A DNA stretch of 14,464 bases from Denitrobacterium sp024691475 (GCA_024691475.1 JAILNP010000103.1:1-14464), one strand, 5' to 3'; shown: positions 1-7,322, counted from the first letter of the stretch. Made by a program: numbers and translations. The notes: a model not told the origin generated them from the letters alone.

Positions 1-404
1 GTCATGAGGTTTTGTCCGCGACGCAGCTCTAGCGTGAGCTGCAGCAACAGCTCGGGGTCGCCGCGATAGTCATCCCACAACATGGGAAGGATGGCCTCGT
101 CGGGAAGGAGCACGCATTCGCAGCTATCCAAAACGCCCATCGCCCCAAAGAGAAAGGACCCCTCGGATTCCGAGACACGCGGGAAATAGACGCGACCCTC
201 GGAAGGAGACTCGCCCTCGAGCATGAGGCGGATAATCTCGCGAAAGCCCACCTGAATCCATTGGCGCTTCTCGTCGGGCTCGAGCGTATTGAGCGGAGAC
301 CACCTATGAGCCCGCGAAGACGCAACTAGGCAAGCATCAACAAGTTGTTCCATATGGCGCTCATAGAATCGAGCTAGCTCGCATTTCACCTCGTCAGACG
401 TCAT
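1..404 (-). CDS. N-terminal part of an unknown protein, possibly a sensor/regulator (cut by left edge)
   Basis: A reading frame stays open from the start codon to the left edge, about 134 codons, with no stop. There are two in-frame ATGs, at 407 and 404. The Shine-Dalgarno sequence GGGAGG is only 2 nt from the first but 5 nt from the second, so 404 is preferred. A perfect TATAAT lies about 27 nt upstream of the start. The visible protein is soluble, with no signal peptide or membrane segment. Residues 1-60 look helical and carry an FYERHMEQLVDAC segment and later conserved-looking Trp residues. This faintly recalls the N-terminal RsbRD_N-type helical sensor domain that precedes histidine kinases or response-regulator outputs, but I do not recognise the family. 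Codon use is somewhat richer in T-ending codons than in the neighbouring nik genes. That the gene is real is fairly sure; its function is not. Confidence 0.72.
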   Translation of the reverse strand, partial: MTSDEVKCELARFYERHMEQLVDACLVASSRAHRWSPLNTLEPDEKRQWIQVGFREIIRLMLEGESPSEGRVYFPRVSESEGSFLFGAMGVLDSCECVLLPDEAILPMLWDDYRGDPELLLQLTLELRRGQNLM

Positions 405-430
405 CATGTCCTCCCATCGTCCTTCGGAGC

Positions 431-461
431 ATTATATCGTCCTTCCCGCGCGCATATGCAA
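431..461 (-). promoter_or_regulatory. Promoter of the left-edge minus-strand gene
   Basis: On the minus strand a perfect -10 TATAAT sits at 436-431 and a TTGCAT -35 at 461-456. The spacer of 19 bp is longer than ideal. The predicted start is near 424, giving a leader of about 20 nt to the ATG at 404. Confidence 0.5.
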
Positions 462-494
462 CAAGGCGCAAGAAGCAACCGCCACCACCCGCAA

Positions 495-520
495 TCGCCC
501 CCGACGCGCATAGGGGGCGA
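495..520. repeat. Inverted repeat between divergent genes
   Basis: Perfect 8-bp arms, TCGCCCCC at 495-502 and GGGGGCGA at 513-520, are separated by 10 bp. The element lies between the two divergent promoters and just upstream of the putative -35 of the transporter. No T-tract follows on either strand, so it does not look like a terminator. An operator is possible. Confidence 0.45.
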
Positions 521-526
521 CCCAGA

Positions 527-557
527 TTGCATCCCCGCATCTGAACGCGCTTATGGT
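527..557 (+). promoter_or_regulatory. Weak candidate promoter of the NSS transporter
   Basis: TTGCAT at 527-532 and TATGGT at 552-557 are 19 bp apart, about 40 bp before the chosen start codon. Both hexamers are imperfect, so this is only the best candidate seen in the 190-bp divergent intergenic region. Confidence 0.25.
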
Positions 558-596
558 AGTCTGCATACGCACGTTACTCATGCACAAAGGAGCGTC

Positions 597-1970
597 ATGG
601 CCAAAAAACAGCAGCAGGAAATCGCAGGCGCTGCATCTGCGCCTTCTCCCAAACGCGACAGCTTTCGCTCGCGCAGGGGCTTCATCCTGGCATGCATTGG
701 CTCGGCCGTGGGCATGGGCAACATCTGGCTGTTCCCCACGCGCGTTTCCGCATATGGCGGAGGAACGTTCCTCGTGCCGTACCTCATCTTCGTCGTGCTG
801 ATCGCATCCACGGGCGTCATGGGAGAAATGGCCTTCGGCCGCGCCACGCATAGTGGCCCGGCAGGCGCATTCGGTTTCGCCATCCGCGAACGATTCGGCG
901 CCGCGCGCGAAAAATACGGCCGCGCGCTGGGGCTGTTCCCCGTCATGTCGTCGCTCGCCATGGCTATCGGATACACCGTGGTCGTAGGTTGGATTCTGTT
1001 CTACGCCGTGCAATCCATTACGGGCGGCATGGCCGGCATGCAGAGCGCGCAGGAGTTTGGCGGCCTCTTCGAAGGCGTGGCAGCCGATAACACCCTCTGG
1101 CAGGTTGCGGCACTCGTCATTGCATTCGGCATCGTGTCCTTCGGCATTGGACGCGGCATCGAATCAGCCAACAAGGTCATGATGCCCCTCTTCTTCCTGC
1201 TCTTCGTAGTGCTAGCCATTTACGCCGCAATGCAGCCTGGCTCTTCCGCAGGCTATGCCTACCTCTTCACGCTCAACCCCGCCGGCCTGGCCGACCCCAT
1301 GGTATGGGTGTTTGCCCTGGGACAGGCATTCTTCAGCCTTTCGGTGGCGGGCAGCGGCACGCTTATCTACGGTTCGTACCTGAGCGATGCAGAAGACATA
1401 CCCAACAGCGCAAAGTACGTGGCCATCTTCGATACGCTGGCGGCCATCCTGGCCTCCCTCGTAATCATTCCGGCCATGGCATCTGCAGGACAGACGCTCT
1501 CATCGGGCGGCCCCGGCCTGCTGTTCATCTACCTGCCCACGCTCTTCGCCGACATGCCCATGGGCAGTCTAGTGATGGTGGTGTTCTTCGTGGCCGTGCT
1601 CTTCGGCGGACTCAGTTCGCTCATCAATCTCTACGAGGCGCCCATCGCCACGCTCCAGGAGCGCTTCAAGCTGAAGCGCCCGGTGGCATGTCTCGTCATT
1701 GGCGTCATCGGCCTGGTCGTGAGCCTTGCCATCCAGCAAATCGTCTCGCCCTGGATGGACGTCTGCTCGGTCTATCTGTGCCCCATCGGCGCAGCCATGG
1801 CGGGCATCCTCTTCTTCTGGCTGCTGGGCGGCGACTTCGTAAAGGGGCAGATGAACAAGGGCAGGAAAAAGCTCCTCTCGCCCCTGTTCTTCCAGCTGGG
1901 GAAATACATCTACTGCTTCGTGACGCTCTTCGTGCTCATCGCCGGCTCCATCTTGGGCGGTATCGGCTAG
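597..1970 (+). CDS. Sodium-dependent transporter, NSS (SLC6-type) family
   Basis: This 457-residue integral membrane protein should use the sodium gradient to import an amino acid or similar solute. Start: ATG at 597 follows AAAGGAG at a 5-nt gap; the frame is open further upstream, but that segment lacks an RBS and family similarity. Residues 28-65 hold the family TM1 signature, GSAVGMGNIWLFP at 35-47, with the unwound glycine-rich centre that binds sodium and substrate. About 11-12 hydrophobic segments follow, a usual number for bacterial members. In the motif usually written NIWRFP, the Arg of the extracellular gate (Arg30 in LeuT) is Leu45 here. The TM10 region keeps an Asp in WMDVCS. I remember a subfamily with Met or Leu at the Arg position, so this may be a clade trait. 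The substrate cannot be read from the sequence. The stop overlaps the stop of the convergent nikE. Confidence 0.93.
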   Translation: MAKKQQQEIAGAASAPSPKRDSFRSRRGFILACIGSAVGMGNIWLFPTRVSAYGGGTFLVPYLIFVVLIASTGVMGEMAFGRATHSGPAGAFGFAIRERFGAAREKYGRALGLFPVMSSLAMAIGYTVVVGWILFYAVQSITGGMAGMQSAQEFGGLFEGVAADNTLWQVAALVIAFGIVSFGIGRGIESANKVMMPLFFLLFVVLAIYAAMQPGSSAGYAYLFTLNPAGLADPMVWVFALGQAFFSLSVAGSGTLIYGSYLSDAEDIPNSAKYVAIFDTLAAILASLVIIPAMASAGQTLSSGGPGLLFIYLPTLFADMPMGSLVMVVFFVAVLFGGLSSLINLYEAPIATLQERFKLKRPVACLVIGVIGLVVSLAIQQIVSPWMDVCSVYLCPIGAAMAGILFFWLLGGDFVKGQMNKGRKKLLSPLFFQLGKYIYCFVTLFVLIAGSILGGIG

Positions 1971-2599
1971 GAAGCCGCGCCTTCGAAAGCAACCACGCGA
2001 TCGCACAGGCGCTCGGCCAGGTACGCATTGTGCGTAATAACCAGCACGCCCATGCCGCGCTCTTCGGCCAAGTCCATGATGGCCTCCCATATCTGCGCTT
2101 GCGTAACCACGTCGAGCATCGTGGTGATCTCGTCGCAGACGAGAATGCGCGTCTGAGGCGCAAGCGCGCGCATCACGCAGAAACGTTGCAGCTCACCGCC
2201 GGAAAGCTCGTTGGGGAAACGCTTTTCCCACGCAGGCTCGATGCCAAAGCGCTCACGCAGCTCCGCAGGGGGATCCCATGACTCGAGCAACGTCTTGCCC
2301 AGGCGCCAGCGCGGGTTCACCGCCCGTTCCGGATGCTGGTGGACCATCTGCACGGGCAGAAACCCAGTCGAGGGCAAAAGACGAGCCTCGTTCGGCAACG
2401 CATCCGCGTTATCCCACGTCACACGACCGCTGTCAGGTTTGAGCAAGCCGCATAGCACGCGGGCAAGCGTGCTCTTCCCGCAACCGCTAGGACCAAAGAG
2501 AGCAACCTTCTCGCCTTCGGCAATCTGAAAATCGACATAGCTTAGAATGGGCTCGCTCGCATGGTAGGAGAACGAAACGTCATGTGCACTAAGAAGCAT
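1967..2599 (-). CDS. nikE: Nickel/peptide ABC transporter ATP-binding protein, NikE-like
   Basis: This is the second ATPase of the importer, 210 residues, and energises uptake from the cytoplasmic face. Motifs in order: Walker A GPSGCGKS at 36-43, Q-loop region QMVHQHP around 84-90, signature LSGGELQR at 132-139, Walker B ending in Asp-Glu at 156-157, and the switch His at 190. All catalytic residues are present. It stops soon after the H-loop and lacks the cysteine-bearing oligo_HPY tail found in its partner; short NikE/DppF-type subunits commonly lack it. The start ATG overlaps the end of nikD by 11 bp and is preceded by GAGG at a 7-nt gap, so translation is probably coupled. The gene is the last in the operon, and its TAG shares a CTAG with the stop of the opposing NSS gene. 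It pairs with the NikD-like subunit upstream. Confidence 0.85.
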   Translation of the reverse strand: MLLSAHDVSFSYHASEPILSYVDFQIAEGEKVALFGPSGCGKSTLARVLCGLLKPDSGRVTWDNADALPNEARLLPSTGFLPVQMVHQHPERAVNPRWRLGKTLLESWDPPAELRERFGIEPAWEKRFPNELSGGELQRFCVMRALAPQTRILVCDEITTMLDVVTQAQIWEAIMDLAEERGMGVLVITHNAYLAERLCDRVVAFEGAAS

Positions 2600-3563
2600 G
2601 ATGGCACCTCACTTCCCCGCCACGCAAGGGACGCAAGGGAACGGCGCCCTGCAAGCATTCCGACGTGGCCTGGGGGCATCGATCCGCATACAAACAGCCC
2701 GCGGGCAAGTTACCCGCATACGGCTGCGTACCAGGCACGGGCGTGAATCCGTTCTGCGGAAGAGCACGCCACAACGCCTTGCTATACGGATGGCGAAGCG
2801 CTTCGGGATGCTCGCGAAAATCAGCCGCCGGCGCCACTTCCAACGTAGAGCCCGCATAAAAGACCACCACGCTATCGGCCACGTCGTAGGCAAGATCCAA
2901 GTCGTGCGTGATGACCACCACGGCTTTGCCGCTATCGGCCAAGGCCCGAAATTCCGACATGGCCTGCACGGCCATGTCATGCGTAAGGCCTGGCGTAGGC
3001 TCATCGGCTATCACGACCTCGGCGTCCTCGATAAGCGCTGTTGAAAGCAGCACGCGACGGGACATGCCTCCCGAAAGCTCGAAGGGGTACATTCGCTCGG
3101 CCCGTTCGGGCAAGCGATAGCGCTTGAACAGCGCGCACTGGCCTTCCCGCGTTCCACGCGTACCCCGCACCTGAGCGCCCGCGCGCATAAGCGGGTCAAG
3201 GCACTCGACCGACTGGGGGACAAAGGCGATATACGTGCCACGTAGCTGTTCCTGCACTTCGGGCGTCATATCCACGCCTCGATAGCGGAGCGTACCGGTA
3301 ACCGTGGCGTTTTCCGGAAGCAGGCCGAGAATAGCGTGCGCGAGCAAGCTCTTCCCCGAACCTGAAGAACCAACCACGGCCACGATCTGTCCCGCATGGG
3401 CCGTAAGCGACAAATCGCTGATCGTCTGCAACGACGTGCGATGCAACCCACGCCCATACCGCTCGAAGCGAATGCTCAGGTCGCGCACTTCCAGCATGGG
3501 GGCGTTTTCGTCCCACTGCGATTCCAAAAGCCCCATGCGAGCTTCAGCTGTCCTCTTCATCAT
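2589..3563 (-). CDS. nikD: Nickel/peptide ABC transporter ATP-binding protein, NikD-like
   Basis: This 324-residue ATPase should form a heterodimer with NikE. Visible motifs: Walker A GSSGSGKS at 65-72, Q-loop PQS at 116-118, signature LSGGM at 163-167, Walker B with DEPT at 187-190, and the switch His at 220. The C-terminus is an oligo_HPY-type extension: HPYSKALWRALP, then a cysteine pattern at Cys290, Cys296, Cys303 and Cys320. In dipeptide-type ATPases these cysteines have been linked to an iron-sulfur cluster. The D-loop PGLTHD departs from the common ALD form; I recall PGL in NikD-like proteins. Two ATGs stand in tandem at 3563 and 3560, with AGGATAGGA just upstream, so the exact start is uncertain by one codon. 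The upstream gene ends 4 bp away. Confidence 0.86.
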   Translation of the reverse strand: MMKRTAEARMGLLESQWDENAPMLEVRDLSIRFERYGRGLHRTSLQTISDLSLTAHAGQIVAVVGSSGSGKSLLAHAILGLLPENATVTGTLRYRGVDMTPEVQEQLRGTYIAFVPQSVECLDPLMRAGAQVRGTRGTREGQCALFKRYRLPERAERMYPFELSGGMSRRVLLSTALIEDAEVVIADEPTPGLTHDMAVQAMSEFRALADSGKAVVVITHDLDLAYDVADSVVVFYAGSTLEVAPAADFREHPEALRHPYSKALWRALPQNGFTPVPGTQPYAGNLPAGCLYADRCPQATSECLQGAVPLRPLRGGEVRCHHAS

Positions 3564-3567
3564 GGTC

Positions 3568-4446
3568 CTATCCTTGCGCCGTATGCGGGTCGATAAGACG
3601 CTTCACGTCGTCACCCAGGGCGTACACGAGCAGCACGATGAGCACCATCATGAGGCCAGGGAAAAACGCAAGCCACCACGCACCCGTAACGATGTACTTC
3701 ATCGACTCGGAAAGCACCGCGCCAATGGCGGGCGAATCGAGCGGAAGGCCAAAGCCCAGAAACGTCAGCGCGCTCTCATGCAGAATCGCATGGGGGAACA
3801 GCAAGATGGTACCCACGATGAACTGGGGCATAACGCTGGGGAACACATGATGCACGGCAATCCACGTACCGCTCTTGCCCATTGCACGCGAAGCATGCAC
3901 GTAGTCGGACGTGCGAATGCGCAGCACCTCGGCGCGAATGAGACGCGTAAGCGATGGCCAGTGCGAAATGGCCACAGCCACGATGACGCCCCATGCCCCG
4001 CCACCCAGGGCAAACGAGATGAGGATGAGGAGCACCAGGTGAGGCACCGCCATGAACAGGTCGCAGAGCCACAGCACCGTACGATCGATTACGCCGCCAT
4101 AAATGGCGGAAAGCGAGCCCAGCACCAAGCCAATGCCACCGGAAACAACCGAGGCGGCAATGCCAATGAGAATGGAAATGGCCAAACCGCGAATGGTGCG
4201 GCAGAACATATCGCGCCCCAGGTAATCAGTGCCAAACCAGTGCTCCATGCTAGGCAGCAGGGATTTCTGCGCGTAATCGGGCGCATACGCCGAATCGGGC
4301 ATGGCAAGGCCTGCAACCAGAACGCCCAGCAGGATGCAGCCCAGAACGCACGCAAGCGCAATGGCACGCCTACGACGGTTGCCCCGCGTACGAGCACGTA
4401 CGATAACGGGAGCGGCAGGTCGGGAGATAGCGCATTCGCTAGCCAT
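3568..4446 (-). CDS. nikC: Nickel/peptide ABC transporter permease, NikC/DppC-like
   Basis: This 292-residue inner-membrane subunit is one half of the translocation pore. After a basic cytoplasmic N-terminus (RTRGNRRRR) comes a first membrane helix at about 29-49. Then comes the segment HWFGTDYLGRDMFCR at 69-83, typical of DppC/NikC proteins, followed by a BPD_transp_1 core with about five helices. The EAA loop that docks on the ATPase spans about 184-207 (HASRAMGKSG... to VFPSVMP). The start overlaps the nikB stop by 8 bp and has GAGG at a 7-nt gap. The sequence alone cannot separate a nickel from a peptide permease; the nickel call rests on the operator and the gene order. Confidence 0.85.
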   Translation of the reverse strand: MASECAISRPAAPVIVRARTRGNRRRRAIALACVLGCILLGVLVAGLAMPDSAYAPDYAQKSLLPSMEHWFGTDYLGRDMFCRTIRGLAISILIGIAASVVSGGIGLVLGSLSAIYGGVIDRTVLWLCDLFMAVPHLVLLILISFALGGGAWGVIVAVAISHWPSLTRLIRAEVLRIRTSDYVHASRAMGKSGTWIAVHHVFPSVMPQFIVGTILLFPHAILHESALTFLGFGLPLDSPAIGAVLSESMKYIVTGAWWLAFFPGLMMVLIVLLVYALGDDVKRLIDPHTAQG

Positions 4447-5431
4447 CGATGGCCTCGCTTCCTCGCCTGATGCGCGGATCTACCACGCCGTAGAGCACGT
4501 TCGCCAGCAAATTGCCGAAGAACACGAACAGGGCGGCCACCAGCGCCACGCCCAACAGCAGCGGCACATCGCCCGCAAGCGCCGCCTCGACGGCAGCATT
4601 GCCCAGTCCGGGATAGGAAAATACCTGCTCGGCAAGAATGGACCCACCGAAAATCTCGGAAATGGACGCGCATTGCAGCGTAATAGCCGGCAGCGCGATA
4701 TTGCGCAGCACATGACGGCGCGCAAACTGGGTACGAGACTCGCCACGCGCACGCGCGAACAAGGCATAGTCGCTCTCGCATGCCTCGATGGCCTTTTCGC
4801 GCGTCTGCAGGGTGATGGACGCAATGCCCGTAACGGAAAGCACGAGCGCCGGCAAGAACAGATGCCAAAGGCGATCGCCGATGGTAACGTCTTGAGCCAA
4901 CACGCCCGCCGAGCTAGCAAGCCCCATGGGGAACCAGCCCAGCTTCACCGAGAAGACCACAAGGGCCAGCAGGGCAAGCCAGAACGTGGGAGCCGCCGCC
5001 ATGGTGAGGCAGAATCCCTTTACCAGGCGGTCAAGCGCGCTATCGCGACGCATGCCGCACACCATACCCAAGGCGAACCCCAGCACGCCAGAAAAGACCC
5101 AGGCCGTGCCCATAAGTGCCAGTGAGGTAAGGGAACGCTCGGCCAGAACGTCAAGAACGGGGCGCTGATAGATTACGGAAACGCCCCAGTCGCCCGTGAG
5201 CACGCCGCCAATCCAGCGCAGATACCGCTCAACGGGAGGGTCGTTGAACCCCCAGTGCGCCGCAATGGCGTCGAGCTGTTCTTGGGACAAATGATTCTCG
5301 GAGCCCGCATAGGCCTCCACGGGGTCGATGGGAGCGGCATTGGCCAAGGCAAAGCTCACGACGCTCACTGCCAACAGCAGCGTCATGAGCCTTACGGTAT
5401 TCCCAGCGACGAACTTCGCTCTTGGGGACAC
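4439..5431 (-). CDS. nikB: Nickel/peptide ABC transporter permease, NikB/DppB-like
   Basis: This 330-residue membrane subunit is the partner of NikC. It has an N-terminal helix at about 12-32, then the extracytoplasmic segment with HWGFNDPPVERYLRW and GDWGVSVIYQRPV (80-92), which is diagnostic for DppB/NikB permeases. The BPD_transp_1 core and EAA loop follow (CESDYALFARARG and on, then RHVLRNIALP). Translation starts at GTG: the nikA stop and this start share one G as TAGTG. A strong AAGGAG stands 5 nt before it, inside the end of nikA, so the start is well supported and coupling is likely. Length is normal for the family. Confidence 0.87.
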   Translation of the reverse strand: MSPRAKFVAGNTVRLMTLLLAVSVVSFALANAAPIDPVEAYAGSENHLSQEQLDAIAAHWGFNDPPVERYLRWIGGVLTGDWGVSVIYQRPVLDVLAERSLTSLALMGTAWVFSGVLGFALGMVCGMRRDSALDRLVKGFCLTMAAAPTFWLALLALVVFSVKLGWFPMGLASSAGVLAQDVTIGDRLWHLFLPALVLSVTGIASITLQTREKAIEACESDYALFARARGESRTQFARRHVLRNIALPAITLQCASISEIFGGSILAEQVFSYPGLGNAAVEAALAGDVPLLLGVALVAALFVFFGNLLANVLYGVVDPRIRRGSEAIDG

Positions 5432-7128
5432 TACTTCTCCTTGCCAGCATCATCCGAAGAGGAGCCAGACTTGGCCTCTTCCTCTTCCAGGCGCTGCTCT
5501 TCCCACATCCACTCTTCCAAGTTGCCCACAATAGGCCAACCGTGACCGTGGGGATGCACGGGCTGCTCGCCCAAGTACAACCCATTTCGCACGAAGTAGG
5601 TATGGTCGATGGAGACGAGCCAAATGAAGGGCATGTCGCCGTCTTCGCCTTCGGGGCCGGCGGTTCCATCCCACTGGACCTTCTGCCATTCGCTTAGCGC
5701 GACGGCATCGTCTGTCGTGGCAAGGGCGCTATGGATATGCTGATCCACAGCAGAGTTGGCATACTGGGCATGGTTGTAGGAGCCCGTGGAGCTGTAGTAT
5801 CCAACCAGGTCACCCGAGGGATCCCAATCGCCCGTACCCCAGCACGTAGGCACGTTTTCAGACTGGGCCTTGCAATCCGACCAAAGCGCAGACGTTGCGT
5901 TAATCTTGATGCCGAGCTTCTGCGCCTGCTGGGCAAATGCCTCGGCGATGTTGTAGCGCTGCATGTCGTCGGTACGACCCGTAATGGAGAACTCGGCGCG
6001 TACACCATCCTTTTCCCGGATGCCGTCGGACCCTTCCTTCCAGCCCGCATCATCCAGAAGCTTCTTCGCCTCGTCAAGGCGGCCATCCTTGTAGCTGCAC
6101 GCACTGTTGGCCCAGGGGACACCCGTGATGAGCGCCGTGGTAGGCGTGCCAATGCCGTTGAGGGCACCCTCCACAATAGCCGAGCGATCGACGCCAATGT
6201 TCAGCGCCTTTCGAATGGCCTTGTCGCACGTGACGTTGTTGCCAACCGTCTTGCCATCCTTCTGAGATTCCGCGGCCGTGGGCAAATTGAAGCCGCGCGT
6301 GTCCATGGTATCGAACGTGCGAAGCGTCATGCCGCTTACCGAGCTGGTGGCGTATTCGGGTTGCACCATGGCAACGTCGAGCTCGCCCGACTGCGCATGC
6401 GCGAGCGAGGTCTCGCCATCCAGGAACAGCAGCGTAATGCGGCGGAACGGCGAAATCGTGCCGTAGTAAAACTCGTTCGGCGAGATGATGATCTGCTGGC
6501 CAGCATCCCACTGATCGAGCTTGAAGGGGCCACTGCCGATGGGATCGCTACGATACGTCTGCTCGTTGTAGAGCTTCTCGGGAACGATACCTAGCTTCGC
6601 CGTAACCTGAGGGAAGCTCGAATACGGCTCGCTTAAGCGGAACACGACCGTATAGTCGTTCTCAACGCTCACCTCGGCAACCTTCGAAAGGTCAATCGTG
6701 GAAGCTCCGTTATCGCGCGCCGTAAGGTACGAGAAGGCCACATCACCAGCAGTAAGGTCGCTTCCATCGGAAAAACGGGCGTTCTCGCGCAGCGTGAACG
6801 TATATTCCAGGCCGTCGCTGGAAACGCTCCACCCCGTGGCAAGGTCGGGGTTAAGCTGCATATCGGCATCGAATTTCAGCAGACGCGACTGGAACAGGAT
6901 ATACGAGCCGTTATAGCCCCACCCCGTAAGCGGATCGAAGCCATCTTCGGGCTCGGACCCCACGTAGATGGTAAGCGTATCGGGAAGCGACTCGGAAGAA
7001 ACCGGGGCCTCTTCGCGGCTGCAACCCGCAAGAATCCCCGCTGCTCCACCCATGGCCGCAAGGGCGCTCGCCGCAGCGGCACCCCTCAGAAAACCTCTTC
7101 TGGAAATTAACGCACTGCCGTTCCCCAT
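5431..7128 (-). CDS. nikA: Tat-exported lipoprotein, substrate-binding protein of the nickel/peptide importer (SBP_bac_5)
   Basis: This 565-residue protein should be the extracytoplasmic receptor that captures the substrate for NikBC. Start: ATG at 7128 is placed 5 nt after AAGGGAG; a GTG two codons earlier (7134) abuts that RBS and is less likely. The N-terminus has a twin-arginine motif SRRGFL (9-14), a hydrophobic Ala-rich core and a lipobox LAGC with Cys36, so it is probably Tat-exported and lipid-anchored. The rest has SBP_bac_5 features, including NPDLATGW, FSDGSDLTAGDV and IRKALNIGVDR. Near the C-terminus, at about 525-532, stands HPHGHGWP. Three histidines in six residues could be a metal ligand cluster and fit nickel or a metal chelate. 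The tail is acidic and Ser-rich. It is the first gene of a five-gene operon behind a NikR-type operator. The alternative is an oligopeptide receptor. Confidence 0.85.
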   Translation of the reverse strand: MGNGSALISRRGFLRGAAAASALAAMGGAAGILAGCSREEAPVSSESLPDTLTIYVGSEPEDGFDPLTGWGYNGSYILFQSRLLKFDADMQLNPDLATGWSVSSDGLEYTFTLRENARFSDGSDLTAGDVAFSYLTARDNGASTIDLSKVAEVSVENDYTVVFRLSEPYSSFPQVTAKLGIVPEKLYNEQTYRSDPIGSGPFKLDQWDAGQQIIISPNEFYYGTISPFRRITLLFLDGETSLAHAQSGELDVAMVQPEYATSSVSGMTLRTFDTMDTRGFNLPTAAESQKDGKTVGNNVTCDKAIRKALNIGVDRSAIVEGALNGIGTPTTALITGVPWANSACSYKDGRLDEAKKLLDDAGWKEGSDGIREKDGVRAEFSITGRTDDMQRYNIAEAFAQQAQKLGIKINATSALWSDCKAQSENVPTCWGTGDWDPSGDLVGYYSSTGSYNHAQYANSAVDQHIHSALATTDDAVALSEWQKVQWDGTAGPEGEDGDMPFIWLVSIDHTYFVRNGLYLGEQPVHPHGHGWPIVGNLEEWMWEEQRLEEEEAKSGSSSDDAGKEK

Positions 7129-7145
7129 GTCCACTCCCTTGTGTG

Positions 7146-7178
7146 TACGTGTTACATAACACTAATCAGTAACACGTA
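7146..7178. promoter_or_regulatory. NikR-type operator (inverted repeat GTGTTAC-N13-GTAACAC)
   Basis: Perfect 10-bp arms TACGTGTTAC (7146-7155) and GTAACACGTA (7169-7178) flank 13 bp. The core is GTGTTAC-N13-GTAACAC. An extra half-site TAACAC at 7157-7162 forms a second, tighter palindrome with the left arm (GTGTTA-2 bp-TAACAC) and repeats the right half-site at a distance of 13 bp. The site touches the -10 of the nikA promoter and covers the predicted start, as expected for repression. From memory, GTGTTAC-N13-GTAACAC is a NikR motif predicted in deltaproteobacteria; E. coli uses GTATGA-N16-TCATAC instead. Confidence 0.68.
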
Positions 7179-7205
7179 TTATTCACGCTGTTCGCGTACC
7201 GTCAA
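7178..7205 (-). promoter_or_regulatory. Promoter of the nikABCDE operon
   Basis: On the minus strand TTGACG (-35) lies at 7205-7200 and AATAAT (-10) at 7183-7178, each matching consensus at five of six positions, with a 16-bp spacer. The predicted start is near 7171, inside the operator, leaving a leader of about 43 nt to the nikA ATG. Confidence 0.6.
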
Positions 7206-7228
7206 TAGACATTTTGACCAAATTCGTC

Positions 7229-7254
7229 TCTCTTTCGGCAACGTACGAAAGAGA
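7229..7254. repeat. Inverted repeat in the nikA/LUD divergent region
   Basis: Perfect 9-bp arms TCTCTTTCG (7229-7237) and CGAAAGAGA (7246-7254) are separated by 8 bp. It lies 24 bp upstream of the nik -35 and upstream of any LUD-gene promoter, so it is probably not transcribed as a terminator. It could be a binding site for a regulator of the LUD gene. Confidence 0.5.
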
Positions 7255-7290
7255 ACACGCTCCTCGAAAAAAATAACCTCTGGGTAGCAC

Positions 7291-7322
7291 TTGCATTCCC
7301 CCATATGGCCCCGTGCTAGCAT
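7291..7322 (+). promoter_or_regulatory. Weak candidate promoter of the LUD gene
   Basis: TTGCAT at 7291-7296 and TAGCAT at 7317-7322 (preceded by GTGC) are 20 bp apart, which is too long for a standard promoter. The position, about 32 bp before the start codon, is right. Offered as the best candidate only. Confidence 0.28.

Noticed and set aside
456..596. An upstream extension of the NSS transporter by 47 codons
   Set aside because: The extension is Arg/Pro/His-rich, contains the intergenic inverted repeat and the promoter candidate, and has no RBS. ATG at 597 has AAAGGAG and starts the conserved protein.
1304..2281. A 325-codon plus-strand frame spanning the NSS and nikE ends
   Set aside because: It is out of frame with the transporter and runs on into antisense of nikE; no domain is visible.
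3304..4470. A 388-codon plus-strand frame across nikC and nikD
   Set aside because: It is antisense to two clearly conserved transporter genes, and its product is a hydrophilic shadow sequence.
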